DNA of 64,000 bases from Parietaria judaica (lineage: Eukaryota; Streptophyta; Magnoliopsida; Rosales; Urticaceae): contig OX940864.1 of NCBI GenBank assembly GCA_954871525.1, forward strand, positions 16,114,001-16,178,000. Reading direction: 5' to 3'. The notes beneath the pieces were generated by a model. That model did no database searches and was not told the origin of the DNA. It saw only the letters and a program-made list of their open reading frames with translations. Positions 13,255 to 25,279 of this stretch are shown here, piece after piece. Made by a program: the position numbers and the translations under genes. Numbering within the stretch: the first letter of the stretch is position 1; every line of letters begins with the position of its first letter.

Positions 13255-15264
13255 CGAACTTGCGTGGTAGGGTTTACCAAATGCAAAGAAGCCCTTCAAG
13301 ATTGGGCCCGACACTCGCTTGGTTCCCGCGAGAAGCGGATCAAAGATCTTCCTTCGAAACTCGAAGGAATTAATAAGGAGGTGTTTTCCTTGGAGAACCG
13401 GAAAGAGGCGAAGCGCATTGGAGGCGAACTTGAATCCCTCATCTTGATCGAGGAACACTTTTGGCAACGAAGAGCTCGGACGAATTGGCTCAAAGGGAGT
13501 GACAAGTACTCCTCCTACTTCCACGCGTGTGTCGCGCGAAGGAAAGCCCACAATTATATCCGCGGTATTTTCAACTAGGATAGGGAATGGGTTACTATGG
13601 AGGCGGAGGTTCGGGGTGTTTTCGAGAGGTACTTTACAAATATATTTTCCTCTACTGGTGCCTCCGAGAATGATTTTCTTGTGATCACGGCAGAGGATAT
13701 TCACACGCTTTCGGATCTACAACAATCTCTCACAAGCGAGGAATTTACCGGGGAGGAAGTTGACAACGCCCTTTTTGCGATGGGGCCAACAAAGGCACCG
13801 GGCCCCGATGGCTTTCACGCGTTTTTCTTCCAAAGATCATGGGCCTTGGTGGGACCGGATGTAAGACGAGAATTCTTGGAGGTCTTGAATGGGAAAGCTA
13901 GCGCTGGACCGTGGAATGATACCGACATTGTGCTTATCCCGAAGGTCAAAAATCTGATGACGGTAAAAGACTTCCGGCCTATTAGCCTTTGTAATGTTAT
14001 CCTCAAGATCGTCACGAAGGTGGTGACTAACCGTATCAAGGGGGCTCTTTCGTCGGTCATCTCCGATGTTCAAAGCGCCTTTGACCCGAATAGGCTCATC
14101 ACGGATAACGCCGTGATCGCATTCGTGCTTCTCCAGTCTCCTAGAAGGAAGACGGCTCAGAAAAAGGGGGTCTTGGCCCTTAAACTTGATATGAGCAAGG
14201 CGTACGACCGGGTAGAATGGGGTTTTGTCCTTGCAATGATGAGGAGGATGGATTTTGGGCAAGGATTATCGACGTGGTCCGGTATTGTTTTTCCACCCGG
14301 CCTTCTCGGTGCTCATTAATAGTCGCTCGGGGACTCCAATGCGCCCACGGCGGGGCCTTAGACAATGATGTCCTTTCTCACCTTACCTCTTCCTCATTTG
14401 TGCGGAGGGCTTATCCGCTCTTATTCGGGGCCAAGAGATATTGGGCCTTCTTCGTGGCTTTTCTTGCCGGCCCGCGGCCCCCCGGTGACGCACCTCCTTT
14501 TTGCGGATGATAACATTATTTTTTGTGAGGCTAGTATCGATTGTTGCCATGCGATCCGCTCTATTTTGGAGGTGTAGGAGAAAGGCTCGGGACAAGTGGT
14601 ATATATGAACAAGTCGGCGTTATGTTGCTCTAACAACGTTGTAGATGGAGACGCAGCTCTACTCTCATCCATTCTCTGCATCCCGATCGCGAACGAGCTT
14701 GAGACATACCTTGGATTCCCGACCCGTGTTGGGAGGAACAAGGTGTCAATCTTTAGTACCCTATCGGACCGTGTTCTCAAACGCATGAGGAGTTGGAAGA
14801 CGCGAATGTTCTCGGCGAGAGGCCGAGAATTCCTCATCTAGACAGTGGCTTAAGCGATTCCTACGTACATGATGAGCCTTTTCCGCATCCCCACCAACAT
14901 AATTAATGAGCTTCATCACCATATTAGCCGGTTTTGGTGGGGAGGATCGGAAGATAGGCAGAAAATACATTGGAAGCGTTGGGATTCAATTGCTAAACCC
15001 AAGGCGGAGGGGGGCCTAGGATTTAAGGACTTCGGGGATTTCAACTGAGCCCTTGTGGGAAGGCTCACGTGGAGAATTATCCAAAACCCGGAGTGCTTGA
15101 TGGCTCGCGTTCTTAAGGCGAAATACTTTCCGCACTCACCGGTGCTCGATTTAAAGTGTAAGGCTCACTTCCCTTTTCTTTGCTAGAGCCTTTCGTGGGG
15201 GCGGGACTTGGTGCGCCAAGGCCTTAGGTGGCAAATCGGAGAAGGAAATCTTAGCGTCTTCAAG
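13255..15264 (+). pseudogene. LINE (L1-type) reverse transcriptase, decayed 5' part
   Basis: This is the reverse transcriptase part of a plant L1-type LINE. In order: a linker helix region (RRARTNWLKGSDKYSSYFHA, about 13460), an RT core with GPTKAPGPDGFHAFFFQRSW (13780), ILIPK-like and DFRPISLCNV (13960), SAFDPNRLITDNA (14075), KLDMSKAYDRVEW (14185, catalytic Asp) and FADD (14500-14511, catalytic motif C). The frame is broken by a TAG at 13576, frameshifts between 14260 and 14400, and more stops beyond 14575. No endonuclease domain is present, so the copy is 5'-truncated, as is common for LINEs. It is interrupted at 15265 by a CACTA-like element and resumes at 17912. Confidence 0.9.
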
Positions 15265-16017
15265 CACTACAAATAGTAGCTCGCACAACGGATTTTTTGT
15301 GTTGTTTAAAGTTTACACAACGGAAAAAAACCATTGCTTTATGCAACGTTGCGTAATCTTGCACAACGGAAATTAATTTCGTTGTGCAAAGTAAAGTTTA
15401 CACAACAGATAAAAACTGTTGTGCAAAGCCCCAAAATATTACAAAAAAAAAAAATCAAAAAAAATTTCCCAAAAAAATTTTGGGGAATTTTTTTTTTCTT
15501 CCTAAATTTTGTTCTTCAATATTCTTATTAACTGTTCATTTCATCATCCAACGTCGAAATTCGTTATAGGAATAGTATAAAACCACGATAATAGAAAGCC
15601 AACACTATAATATTTAGTAATAGAAATAGTATAAACATACATTAATAAACTGTATATACTATTTCGTCTCTGTAATTATTCTTAATATTGTATAAAGATA
15701 CATAAAAACAATCACACGAGATAATAACAACAATGAAACAAAATCCAATATCACTCGAGTTTCTACTTGTTGACAGCCTCATGAATAATCTTACTCAACA
15801 AATCCTTTTCTCTCTGAAACCGAATTGCCTTATCTGCAATACAACACAATATTAAGGTTTGGCAACTTTCAGAGAGATATGGTTGTGTGATGGATCACTT
15901 GTAGTTAAGTTTCGACAATATAAAATCATACTGTATTTAATAGATTTAATCTGAGGAATATTCTTGTTTTTTTATAAATGTTTTAAACAAAAGATGTTCT
16001 TAAATAATTAAACTTAC

Positions 16018-16089
16018 ATCATTTTCTAGAAGAGTCTCCATGTTGAACTTGATACTAGGATTGGGGATTGCCAATTTCATTGAAAGAAA
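16018..16089 (-). pseudogene. Captured bHLH transcription factor exon
   Basis: On the minus strand a TGCAG acceptor precedes a 72-nt open exon encoding FLSMKLAIPNPSIKFN followed by METLLEND, then a GTAAGT donor. FLSMKLA.xNP..xFN...LL is the segment just after helix 2 in group XII (CIB/BEE-like) plant bHLH proteins, and an exon start at FLSMKL is usual there. A second exon-like stretch, with acceptor at 15834-15836 and frame containing KAIRFQREKDLLSKIIHEA, lies downstream. Only this C-terminal piece is present; the basic and first-helix regions are missing. It is a captured fragment, not a working gene. Confidence 0.6.
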
Positions 16090-16321
16090 CTGCAGAACAA
16101 AAACGACCCAAACTTAGTAAAGACGGAAAGAAAGAAAAATTGTCGTAATTCTATATACCAAAGTGTGTTAAACCAAAAAGTGTCAAACTACTGTATAAGT
16201 TCCATTTTAATACAAAAATTTTTCCTCTAACTTGGGAGTATATCTACACAATCAGAGATACAAATTTTGCAAGAAATTGAAATAAAAACTTCACGAGCAC
16301 CGTCTGTAAGCTATGTGTTTC

Positions 16322-16352
<31 letters not shown>

Positions 16353-16450
16353 TAATATAGGTGATTCTTAAACCTCTTTCTTACACCAATTTATTTACAC
16401 ATGATCCTCGGATTTATCAGATACAAAATGCAAGTCACGCATCAAAATGC

Positions 16451-16898
16451 CTAATAAGTCGGCCTTCGGCATAATGTTTTCAAGCTAACTTTTCCTGAAA
16501 ATGCAAAACTAAGCAGAATGTTTCTACAGCTCAATATATTCACACACTTACATGAGAGTCGCCGTGATCGTAGCGTATCAAGAAGACACATCTGCACCCT
16601 CTTATATCGTGCAATCTCCTTTGTTCTTAAGACATGACACGTGAGCGTCAAAATGGCTAGCCCCGTCCCTTCTCTCCTAAAACGTCGAAGCATCTACTCA
16701 TAAGGTGCAACTGTGAAATTGTCATGTGAAGTATGAGTTATAATCAACTCACTTGGAAGCAAAGCACCAGATCTCTCCCACGTTTACTTTCTGGCATTCA
16801 TTGGGCTGGAGAGCAACAAAATGTTCTGAAAATTCCCTTTTAATGTCGACCCACTCGTCCTCTTCCTCACCGAATCCCAGATATCTAGCACGAGCTTC
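16451..16898 (-). pseudogene. Captured SAWADEE-domain gene fragment (SHH1/SHH2-like)
   Basis: Three exon-like blocks on the minus strand rebuild the order of a SAWADEE domain, the chromatin-reader domain of SHH1-type proteins that bring RNA polymerase IV to methylated loci. Block 1 (16753-16898) has ARYLGFGEEEDEWVDIK and GEIWCF, with a GTGAGT donor. Block 2 (16552-16676, TTTTAG acceptor, GTAAGT donor) has HFDAHV and HDIRGCRC..FLIRYDH, including the His and Cys-x-Cys expected to bind zinc. Block 3 (16451-16494, CAG acceptor) has VSLKTLCRRP and then a stop. A frameshift between HFDAHV and HDIRGCRC shows it is broken. The homeodomain is absent. Introns are retained, so capture was from genomic DNA rather than mRNA. 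Confidence 0.8.
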
Positions 16899-17911
16899 CT
16901 TTCACATGTTTCCATAAAATTATTGTAATGAAGTGTGGTTCAATTAAACGATTTGGCAATATTGCCTCTGTATACATGGTTTTTTTTTTTCTGTAACAAG
17001 AAATAACTTACAGGTTTGCCAATACTTAGGAATCAGTGAGCAATAAACACATCAACATCATCATACATGCACAACACAACTTCCAAAGGTTGTAATTCAA
17101 GTTACATTTCTTATCACAACTTCTGTTTGGAGAAAAACAATATGGGCATATAAAATAAAATAAAAATCACTCTTTCAAAATAATCATGGTGAGATATGAA
17201 TTTCAAGGAAAGTGGAATTGGAAATCGTGAAGAAAAATTGATGTCCTTTAACTGGATCACTTATTAGAGTCAAATTCTCTCTCCAGAAAATTGGTTCGAG
17301 TGTTCTTACCATGCGCCACCATTTCTGCTCAAGGGGCACCGTACCTCCTTCTCGCGCGTCCGCCGACAAACTCTATAGCTTCGCAGCTTGAATCGCACTC
17401 AGATATGGAAAGAAAGTGATGAACAGAGAGATGGTGGCGAGTGAGGGATGGGACGAGCGCAAGAGCGTCACCGAGAGGGGAGCATAGCAACGAAGCGAAG
17501 AGAGGGTCGGTGGAAAATTGCTCCAGCCAGAAAGAAGAGCGAGAATAGATTCAAGAAATTATGGCTAAAGTGGGGAAAGAAAGAGAAGTTTTTTTCTTTT
17601 TCTTTGAAGGCAGGAAAAAGAAGTTACAGAGAGAGAAAATGATAAATTTCGCCTAAGCTTTGGGAGACATAATAGAGAAATTAAACAGCGGTTCGTAAAA
17701 TTTGTTGTGCAACTTGTTCTCATTGCAGCCAGCAAATTATCGCTGCGGCCACCGGGCGTTTGCACAACAGTATTCTTAAACTGTCGTGTAAAGGTAGCTC
17801 TTTAAAATTTTGCACAACAGTTTTTTAAAAATTGTTGTGCAAGTTTATTTAGCACAGCGGAAATATGCAACTGTTCTGCAAAATCCGTTGTGTGTTTTAG
17901 TATTTGTAGTA

Positions 17912-18642
17912 GTTATAGAGTCGGGAGTTTTACCGTCCTTACCAAAGAGCCTGACGACGGGTATCCTTGGCGTGTCGCCGACTTTATTTCCGACGGGCTT
18001 GGAATCGGGAATTAGTTATGAGTTTTATGCTCCCCTATGACGCCCAAGTAATCCTAAAAATACCCCTAGGAGGAGTAGCTCACCGCGACCGCTTGGTGTG
18101 GCACTTCGAAGAGGACGGAACCTATTCGGTCCGTTCGGGGTACCAGCTTGCTCGGATGGCAAAGCGGGGGGAGGCCTCGGGGTCGACAAGCACTGAACCA
18201 CGGTGGTGGAAGACATTGTGGAGTCTTCATATACCACCCAAGGTCAAACATTTGGTTTGGCGCGCGTGGTTTAACATTCTCCCGACATATGGAGCTCTCC
18301 GGGCTCGAGTAATCCCATGCTTCCCTTTTTGCAAATTTTGCGGCGCATTACCGAAGATACCCTCCATGCGACTTGGAGTTGTGAAAGAACGCGGGCAATA
18401 TGGGAGTCTTCGTCCTTGCAAAGGTGGGTTGAAAAGATGGGGCCGGTCCCATTCCAGGAACTTTGCTTTAGGGCATTTGAGGTTTTCTCGGTGGCGGATT
18501 TTGGAGTTATTTTGTGGCCTCATTTGGGCGGCTTTGACGGACCGGAATTCCTGCATTTTCGAGCACCAAGCCCAAATGCCGAAAGCGTGGGTCGAGAAGG
18601 TGGGGTATTGGTGTTGGAAATTGGATCTTCTCTGATACTAAT
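17912..18642 (+). pseudogene. LINE middle part: zinc-binding RT-associated domain
   Basis: Continuation of the LINE after the CACTA-like insertion. LTKEPDDGYPWRVADF (17940) is followed by the zf-RVT region: RLVWHFEEDGTYSVRSGYQL (18090), WWKTLWSLHIPPKVKHLVWRAW (18200), NILPTYGALRAR and CPFC-like CFPFCKFCG (18315). Frames are broken after about 18350. The sequence is interrupted at 18643 by an LTR and resumes at 21337. Confidence 0.85.
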
Positions 18643-21336
18643 TGCTGGGAAGTTCATTACGTTTCCCGATAATATTATCATGATTTACGCCGTCAAACCG
18701 TCCGGGTAACATTTCAAAAAAGAAAAATTAAAGCGGAAAAACTTGTTATCCGTACAAAGGTCCAACTATCGGATAATAACCAAAATCAAGATATGATAAA
18801 TTATTACTAGTTTAACTTTTCATAAATTCATTATTAATAATCTAGTCTATAGGAAATAAATAAATTATAAATAAAGGTTTGCATTTATTGACCCAATGCA
18901 TAAGGCCGTACCTCAGATGGTGACGATTCCGGCTGCGCGTTCTGAACTGGGCAGGGCTTGGCCGATACTGAGGGAAACTCCTGTGATCTTCAGAGATATT
19001 CTTATGGACTCCTTGTACCGAAGCGTGGGCTTCTTCAGTAGGACTTCGTCGCAAAACATTAACTGAAGGTTCTTTTAAAGCTTCTAGAGAACAACGTCTC
19101 ACTAAGTCAAACCAGAAAAGGAGATCAGAAGCTTAAGAAATTCGCAGACTCTATAGAGAGAGAGATCGAATTCTTGCTCTGGGGAGAGGTGTGTGAAATG
19201 TGTAGAATGAGCCTTGTATTTATAGGCTCGTGGTATAGCTAATAAGGGAAGTTTCCTTCCTTGAATTTCGAATTCTATGATTGGTAAATATAATTAATCA
19301 CTCAAACCATTGGCCAAGATTGAATCACCAAAGATCCAATGGTTCTAATTAATTAGGGATTTAACCAAATAGGGAAACCATGAATAAATCAATCATCCAA
19401 TCACTTCCTTATATAAGAGAATTCGAATTCCCTATGCATGCATATGAAAATTTCAAAATCAATAGTTTAGATCCAATGGTTGGAATTAATTCCATAACCA
19501 ATCTAATGAACCATATTGATTTAGCATAAAGTCAAGCATCATTACTTGTTCACCAAGCAAAAATTCGACCTCCATCATAAAGAATTCGAATTTTGCATTT
19601 CCATATATACAGGTTAATCAATTTCCAATCCAATGGTTAAGATTAAAGCTTAAACTAATCCAATGGACATAATTAATTAACCATATTCGAAATCCATGCT
19701 TGGTCACCAAGTCATTTTCGAACCATGCTTTCCAAATTAATTATCATGATCCAACAGTTAAGATTAAACTTGACCGATCTAATGAACCAAATTAATTTTA
19801 AGGTATTTCCATTAATACCTAAACATAGGTACTTATGCCGTATATTTGGAAAGTCCAAATCCAAGTAAATTTGTGTAAGCCCAACTAACATATTTACTTG
19901 GGCCACATTATTTCTACACATTCATATATTGATTTAAATAACATAGATCTATTAATTATTAATAAGAATATTAATAATTAAATCCAAATAATTATATTAT
20001 ATTATCAACCTCTGATCTCAATATCACACATCAAAATCCGTGGTGCGACACCAACATTTAAATTCGTGACATGTGATTAAATTTAACATATTTACGAAAA
20101 CGATCGTAAACTTGGAAATTCTCTAAATTGCAAACCGTACGTCGAAATGACTCGGTTCTAATTTCCAACAACTTTCCAGTTGATGAAAAATCCAAATTCA
20201 ACTTTCTTATATCAGTTAAATTTCCAGTACTAAACTTTGGTACTTTTGCCACGTCTAAAATAAAACTTCCAAAGTCTGACACAGACTCTAGTTTTATGAA
20301 TTCTGACAAATGATAAAATGTATCGAATTTTTAAATCACGTACGTATCATCCGTTCCGGAGCTATCCTGGGGACCATGGACCCGTATCACTGAAGCTCCA
20401 ACGAACTGCTAGTGATTCGTCAAACCTCGGTGTTTTTCCACTATAAACCCAAAGCTGCACTCTCCAGTGATACAATATATATTATTCCCTATATAGCAAT
20501 GTGTCCATTGATACAATCAAATTCGGGTTATTGATCTTTCACTTAATGACCCACACACGAGCAGGCGGTTTTTACTGTTTTGCCTCTCATTGCATTTTCA
20601 TCCTTAACTCAGTTAGTAATATTGTGAGTAACCCACTTATGGTTTCGATTCATAAGTTGCGCACAGGTACCTCTCACTTCTCACCACTAACAATCAAGGG
20701 AATCATCTTGACTTTGAAGAGAGCTCTGTGATGTCCGTTTCTATGACCAAGCTACCCTTATCTGTTGACTATCATGTTCCCAAAATAGCAGCATTGAGAA
20801 CGACAGTAAGATGTGTTCTCTAACTATTAAATCAAAGAAAAATCAAGTCAACAGTCCAGTCTCAAGATCACTCAGGGCTTAAATCGAATATCCATTTGAT
20901 CATCCACGTCTAGTGACTTAACTCCAAGTTATCAGTGACGGTCTTATATGATAACTTTCGGTGTTTAAGTGAGGTCCAGTCCAGTATGAAGACACTTCAT
21001 ACTTAATGCACTTCTAGTTAGTGTGACACACACACTTAATCCAGAATAGGATTACAACACTTAGTCACATTAATGACTTTATCCGATTAATGAGCTCCCA
21101 CTCAGTTAATCAAGTCACAGACATTTTACGTTCATTTATTATGATTATTAATTCTTCCTCACATTGACTCGGTTGTGATAACTATAACATAATTACATCA
21201 TTTATGAACTATGGAACAAACATTCTATTTTACTCTACCAGAAATTATAATAAGTAACATCTTTTTTCAACGACTTTGGTCAAAAATCTTTTACAATTAG
21301 GAAAAAGACATCTTGTTTAAGGACACATGTCCAACA
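18643..21336 (-). mobile_element. LTR of the 2.65-kb family, inserted in the LINE
   Basis: A 2,694-bp segment from TGCTGGG to CCAACA that aligns along its length with the solo LTR at 37315-39964. Shared blocks include ACCGTCCGGGTAAC near the left end, GTATCATCCGTTCCGGAG in the middle and TTAAGGACACATGTCCAACA at the right end. The minus-strand TATA-like box (near 19215) sets the orientation. No internal retrotransposon sequence is attached. The flanks are CTAAT and GTTGG, so no target duplication is visible; deletion or inter-element recombination is likely. Confidence 0.8.
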
Positions 21337-21888
21337 GTTGGTTCTCTAGTTACAAATTGAGCAACCATACCTTGGAGGAGCGGCCGGTGAACCACCCGAC
21401 TAGACAACCCACTTCGACTACCCCGGCGCTTGGTTGTCGATTGGGGGAGTGGTGCGTGACTACCAAGGAAAGCTTATCAGCGTTGGGGCTCGGATGCTCA
21501 TGGATATGGACTCGTCGTTGTCAGCGGAATATCACGCGATCCTCTACGGCCTCCAACTCGCTCGTGACCGAGGTTGGAGGGTGGCGGACGTGTAATCCGA
21601 TTGTCTAAAAGCGATCCATCTTATAAAGGGGGGTAAATTTAATAGTATCCAAGGCCCGATCCTAACGGGAATTGACGGCTTAGTTAGGGAGGTGGGGCCG
21701 CTCAATGGGTGTCGTTGGGTCCCGAGGTCTTGTAATTTGGCGGCCAATAGCGTAGCTAGAGCCCGTCTCTTGGAGTCTATCCCCGACATGTGGTCGGATC
21801 TGTGCCCCGAGTGGCTTGTATACGTCATTCAAAGGGACTTGCGTCCTGTTTCTCTTTTATGAATCGATTCCTTATAAAAAAAAAAAAA
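21337..21888 (+). pseudogene. LINE 3' end: RNase H domain and poly(A) tail
   Basis: The LINE resumes with an RNase H domain typical of plant L1 elements: GGVVRDYQGKL (21445), SLSAEYHAILYGLQLARDRGW (about 21510-21580, catalytic Glu), SDCLKAIHLI (21600, catalytic Asp) and CNLAANSVARA (21730). An internal TAG interrupts the frame before SDCLK. The element ends in an A-rich tail at 21876-21888, giving its 3' end and plus orientation. Target duplications could not be assigned because the 5' end is uncertain. Confidence 0.85.
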
Positions 21889-22964
21889 CACAAAAGGTTT
21901 TCTTGTTTTCTCTTTAGAGAGAATTTTATGTTTTAAGAGATGAGTTGCATGAATATGTATAAGAGTTTAATCGAGGATTTCTAAAAAAATAAAAATAAAA
22001 CGAAAAGCTAAATGATACTCTAAGAAGTTTTTATAAATAATGTGTCCACGCGAGGCTATTTATAATATATTCTCAAGTGTATCAAATGAGTTTTGTACAT
22101 TGTTCTTAATTAGGTAAAATTTGATTTTAGTAAATTAATGACTAGAGTTTGTAATCAATTGGGTACTAAGCATGCATCGGAGTGATTTTATGTACTATAA
22201 TAATATATGTCAGTTTTTCTGAAAATACAAGATATATATTTTTTAAAAATAAATAAATTTATAAGAAAATTTCTACAGCTGTTTAATACGACCAATTTTG
22301 AGTCTTTTTTTCCTTCAAATTTATGAAAGTAAAAAAGTCAAATTTTGACTAATAAATAGCGTGTTCATCAGTTTTTTTTTTTTTTTTATATAACGGATCC
22401 ACATCAACTTACAATATTCGTATTAAATAAGAATATTACATATTTAACTTGCGATAAAATTATACGGCAAATATCTTTTAGTTCGGCTAGTTCGAGTAAA
22501 ATCTCAATGAGTTTAATTCTTGACGAACAAGTAATTTACGTAACAAAGTAAACTAGAATAGTCAGCATGGTCAACTGAAATCTAGAAGAACTTTCAATTG
22601 TCATGCAGAAGGGACGCTTCGTGGCAATCATCACAACTCTATATATCTACAAATTCCAATATTATTACGAGTGTTCAACGTTTGACCAAGTTCATGCTCT
22701 TCTATGTTTGTCTTTTTGCACTCTTTGACCATATAATCAATATTCAACGCATCTCTTTTTGACTTCTCATAGTTTGAAGTTTGAACCATATAAAAAAATA
22801 TTATCTATTTCCTATATATATGTATCAAGTATCTCTAGAGCTTCATAACCCAAAAACCCTACTTTTTCTGTCAATATCTATTCCAGATATTTCCAACGTT
22901 CAAAAACACCCAAAACAACTTAAATATTACACAAACTATCACAAAAAAAGTACAAGGGTTCGCA
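21889..22964. other. Intergenic DNA and putative promoter
   Basis: AT-rich DNA with no gene. A TATATATA box lies at 22813-22820, about 145 bp upstream of the start codon at 22965, and may serve that gene. Confidence 0.5.
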
Positions 22965-23453
22965 ATGATGACTTGGAATGCCTGTCACGACTCAAGCTTG
23001 ATGGACATTCAGTTTCCTCAATCCGCGAGGCCTTCGAACACCGACGACGCGATCATGAACTTGTCGCCAGCGATGGAAACGAACGACGACGCGACGCTAC
23101 TCAACGGGAGAGATCTGCATGAGAATTCCTTAGCTCGAGCGAAGAGCGGGATGGATACTATAACCGAAGAGGAAGAACACGAGTCTAGTTCAGAGGATGG
23201 TGAAAAGCCAATTCTATCCTTTTACGATGTATACCTAATGCTTGCAAAGAAAGTTCAAAGCGAGCTTGATTCGGAAGAAAAGATGAGCCAATTAGTCGGG
23301 AAAAAAGATTATGAAGAAGAACGTTTTTCCATGATCACTTCTCGTGGACTTGAAGATCCTGAAATGGAGGAATTAAGGCAAGGACTAGAGAGATTCAAGA
23401 TTCGGACTTTGGATCCCAATGGAGGAGCTATTGTGAAAAACGATAGCAAGTGA
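22965..23453 (+). CDS. Small acidic protein of unknown function (162 aa)
   Basis: A single open frame from an ATG at 22965 to a TGA at 23451-23453. The N-terminal half is polar and looks disordered. A Glu-rich segment (TITEEEEHESSSEDGE, residues 66-81) follows, then a probably helical region (DVYLMLAKKVQSELDSEEK) and a conserved-looking end (LRQGLERFKIRTLDPNGG). GC content and codon use are richer than the flanking AT-rich DNA, a TATA-like box lies 145 bp upstream, and no transposon features overlap it. I do not recognise the family. There is no signal peptide or membrane segment. A real single-exon plant gene is likely, but a fragment of a larger gene is possible. Confidence 0.55.
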   Translation: MMTWNACHDSSLMDIQFPQSARPSNTDDAIMNLSPAMETNDDATLLNGRDLHENSLARAKSGMDTITEEEEHESSSEDGEKPILSFYDVYLMLAKKVQSELDSEEKMSQLVGKKDYEEERFSMITSRGLEDPEMEELRQGLERFKIRTLDPNGGAIVKNDSK

Positions 23454-24690
23454 TATGTGTGAAGAAAATTGACCTTTTTTTTTTTTTTTTTAATTATGTA
23501 TAATATATTTTAAGCTTATTTTGATCATACTATTATTCTTTCTTGTTTGAAAACTTCTAATATACAAAAACTGAAACTAGTTTCTTCTTCTTCTTTATTT
23601 TTTGAGTTGTTCTGCCGGATCGGTCTGATGTTTTCGGGATGCCCCTAATAACCAACAAATGGCAAGTGCTTTTCATTCTGTTATTGAAATTGCTTCGTAT
23701 AAGTTGAACATTCTACTTTCAACATGTACTCAATAGGAATAAAAATTTAACTATTATCGTAGCCATAAAGCCCAGCCCAGCTAAACCGGACGGACAAGTT
23801 TGGCTCATACCCGTTCAAGCCCGGCCCAAACAAGGCATGTAAAACTTAGTTTAGACTCTGCCCGTGGAATCCTATCCAAGTTCGACATGTGGCCAGTGGG
23901 AATATGAACGTGAGTGTATGATGGCCGGATTGAGTTTGATATTTTTGTTTTCTTTCGAAAATTCGACCCGACATATAATTTGTGTAGCTCGATCAAGACT
24001 CAACCCATGGGCATCCTGGACTTGAACATTTAATTTGTGTTTTAGGTAGGGAAGTTCAAAAAGTATCAAATTTAGTATGGTGTAAAATTTGTTTTATTTT
24101 AATAAAATATGATAAATACGGTAAAACTAGTATTATCCCAAGTGATAATTAAGCAGTATTTGAGATTTAATCGGTAGTACGATTTTAATGTATATTTTAG
24201 TGATATAACTTTATAAGTATACTTTCTCGGTCACAACTCGCAAGGCCTAAATGTGTATTTAGTAAAACACACGTATTACAAACACGTGCGAATTTGAGGA
24301 TTACTAGCTATGTTTTATGTGTCTCGTACTTTCATAACTTTGTATTATTTAGATTTGGACATTGTTTGATTTTTAACAAATAATTAAGAATAAGAATTTA
24401 ACGCTATATTGATATTTTGTATGGATTAATATACCCGGTGTAATATTGAATTTATTACCGTATTTACTATTGTATATGCGGTAAATAATATTAAAATTCC
24501 AAAAATTCACACCGCACTTCTAAAACACATAAATTTGATAATAAATTCTAATTCTGAAAATCACATTGAATTTACGTTGCAAAACCCTAGTTTTAAGTTA
24601 CAAATTATCTGGAAAAACAGATTGTATAAATTGGCCAATTGGAATTTCACATAAGATCTCCATGTATCAGAGTCTCGCATAAGCACATGT
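23454..24690. other. Intergenic AT-rich DNA
   Basis: 3' flank of the 162-aa gene with a poly-T run at 23475-23491, then AT-rich sequence. A moderately GC-rich stretch at 23765-24035 yields only short frames. The CATGT target duplication of the copia element is at 24686-24690. Confidence 0.55.
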
Positions 24691-25251
24691 TGTGAGCTTA
24701 AGCTTGACTTAGTCCGGGTGACGACCAGAACCCAGGACGGGCAGAAACACTTGCGAGGAGTCAGCCCGGGTACCGACCAGAACAGAAGACGGACAGCCGT
24801 TCAGCCCAGCTCGGGAGAACACAAGCAGAGTGTCCGGATAGAAGGCAAGCTCAGCCCGGAGCATACGAGCAGGTCAGCTCGGGGACAGAGAAACTGTCCG
24901 GGCAGGAAAAGGAAACTCTACCCAGAAAGGAAGACGCGTAGCTTGAGGAGCAAGCAAATCAAGTCAAAGATTTGGCGAGATTATTTAGGGTAGTTTCCTG
25001 ATTTTGTGCGATTCTGTTAGCTAGGGTTTCCGTCTACAAGAGGCTATATAAACCTAGCATGTACACATTGTAAAGTGTCGATTGTATAGTTGCTGAGTCC
25101 ATTAGAATTTTTGAGTTTATCTCCTTGTCTTTAGCCTTCGATTATTAATCAAGAGAATTTCTTCTCCCAAAAGTTTGTGTCCTTTATTTTCTGTTCGATT
25201 TCTTTTGGTGTTATTCGTGTTCTTTGCAGATCCGTGAATTGGGATCCAACA
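24691..25251 (+). repeat. 5' LTR of the young copia element
   Basis: Starts TGTGAGC and ends CCAACA. A TATA box CTATATAAA lies at 25044-25052 and probably starts the genomic RNA. It is nearly identical to the 3' LTR. The first half holds repeated CAGCCCGG/CTCGGG motifs and an open frame (24718-24993) matching the part of the gag-pol frame that runs into the 3' LTR. Confidence 0.97.
25044..25052 (+). promoter_or_regulatory. TATA box of the copia LTR
   Basis: CTATATAAA about 200 bp before the LTR end, in the usual place for an LTR promoter. The related element at 59278 has CTATAAATA at the matching site (59638-59646). Confidence 0.7.
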
Positions 25252-25253
25252 AG

Positions 25254-25265
25254 TGGTATCAGAGC
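25254..25265 (+). promoter_or_regulatory. Primer binding site (initiator tRNA-Met)
   Basis: TGGTATCAGAGC lies two bases after the 5' LTR. It is the standard plant copia site complementary to the 3' end of initiator tRNA-Met, which primes minus-strand DNA synthesis. Confidence 0.95.
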
Positions 25266-25279
25266 TTCAATCGAAGAAC

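Larger units (their letters stand above)
15265..17911. mobile_element. CACTA-like element with captured gene fragments
   Basis: Inserted in the LINE. The left end reads CACTACAAATA and the right end is the reverse complement of TACTACAAATA. Inside both ends are repeated subterminal motifs in both orientations (CACAACGGA, TTGTTGTGCAA; 15270-15430 and 17690-17900), typical of CACTA elements. No transposase is present, so it is non-autonomous. The interior holds exon-like pieces of two host genes on the minus strand (16451-16898 and 16018-16089), which makes it a Pack-type element. LINE coding resumes immediately after 17911. The expected 3-bp target duplication is not evident (AAG left, GTT right). 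Confidence 0.75.

Noticed and set aside
18643..21336. A full LTR retrotransposon rather than an LTR
   Set aside because: No second LTR, primer site, or gag/pol coding is present, and the whole segment aligns with the solo LTR at 37315.
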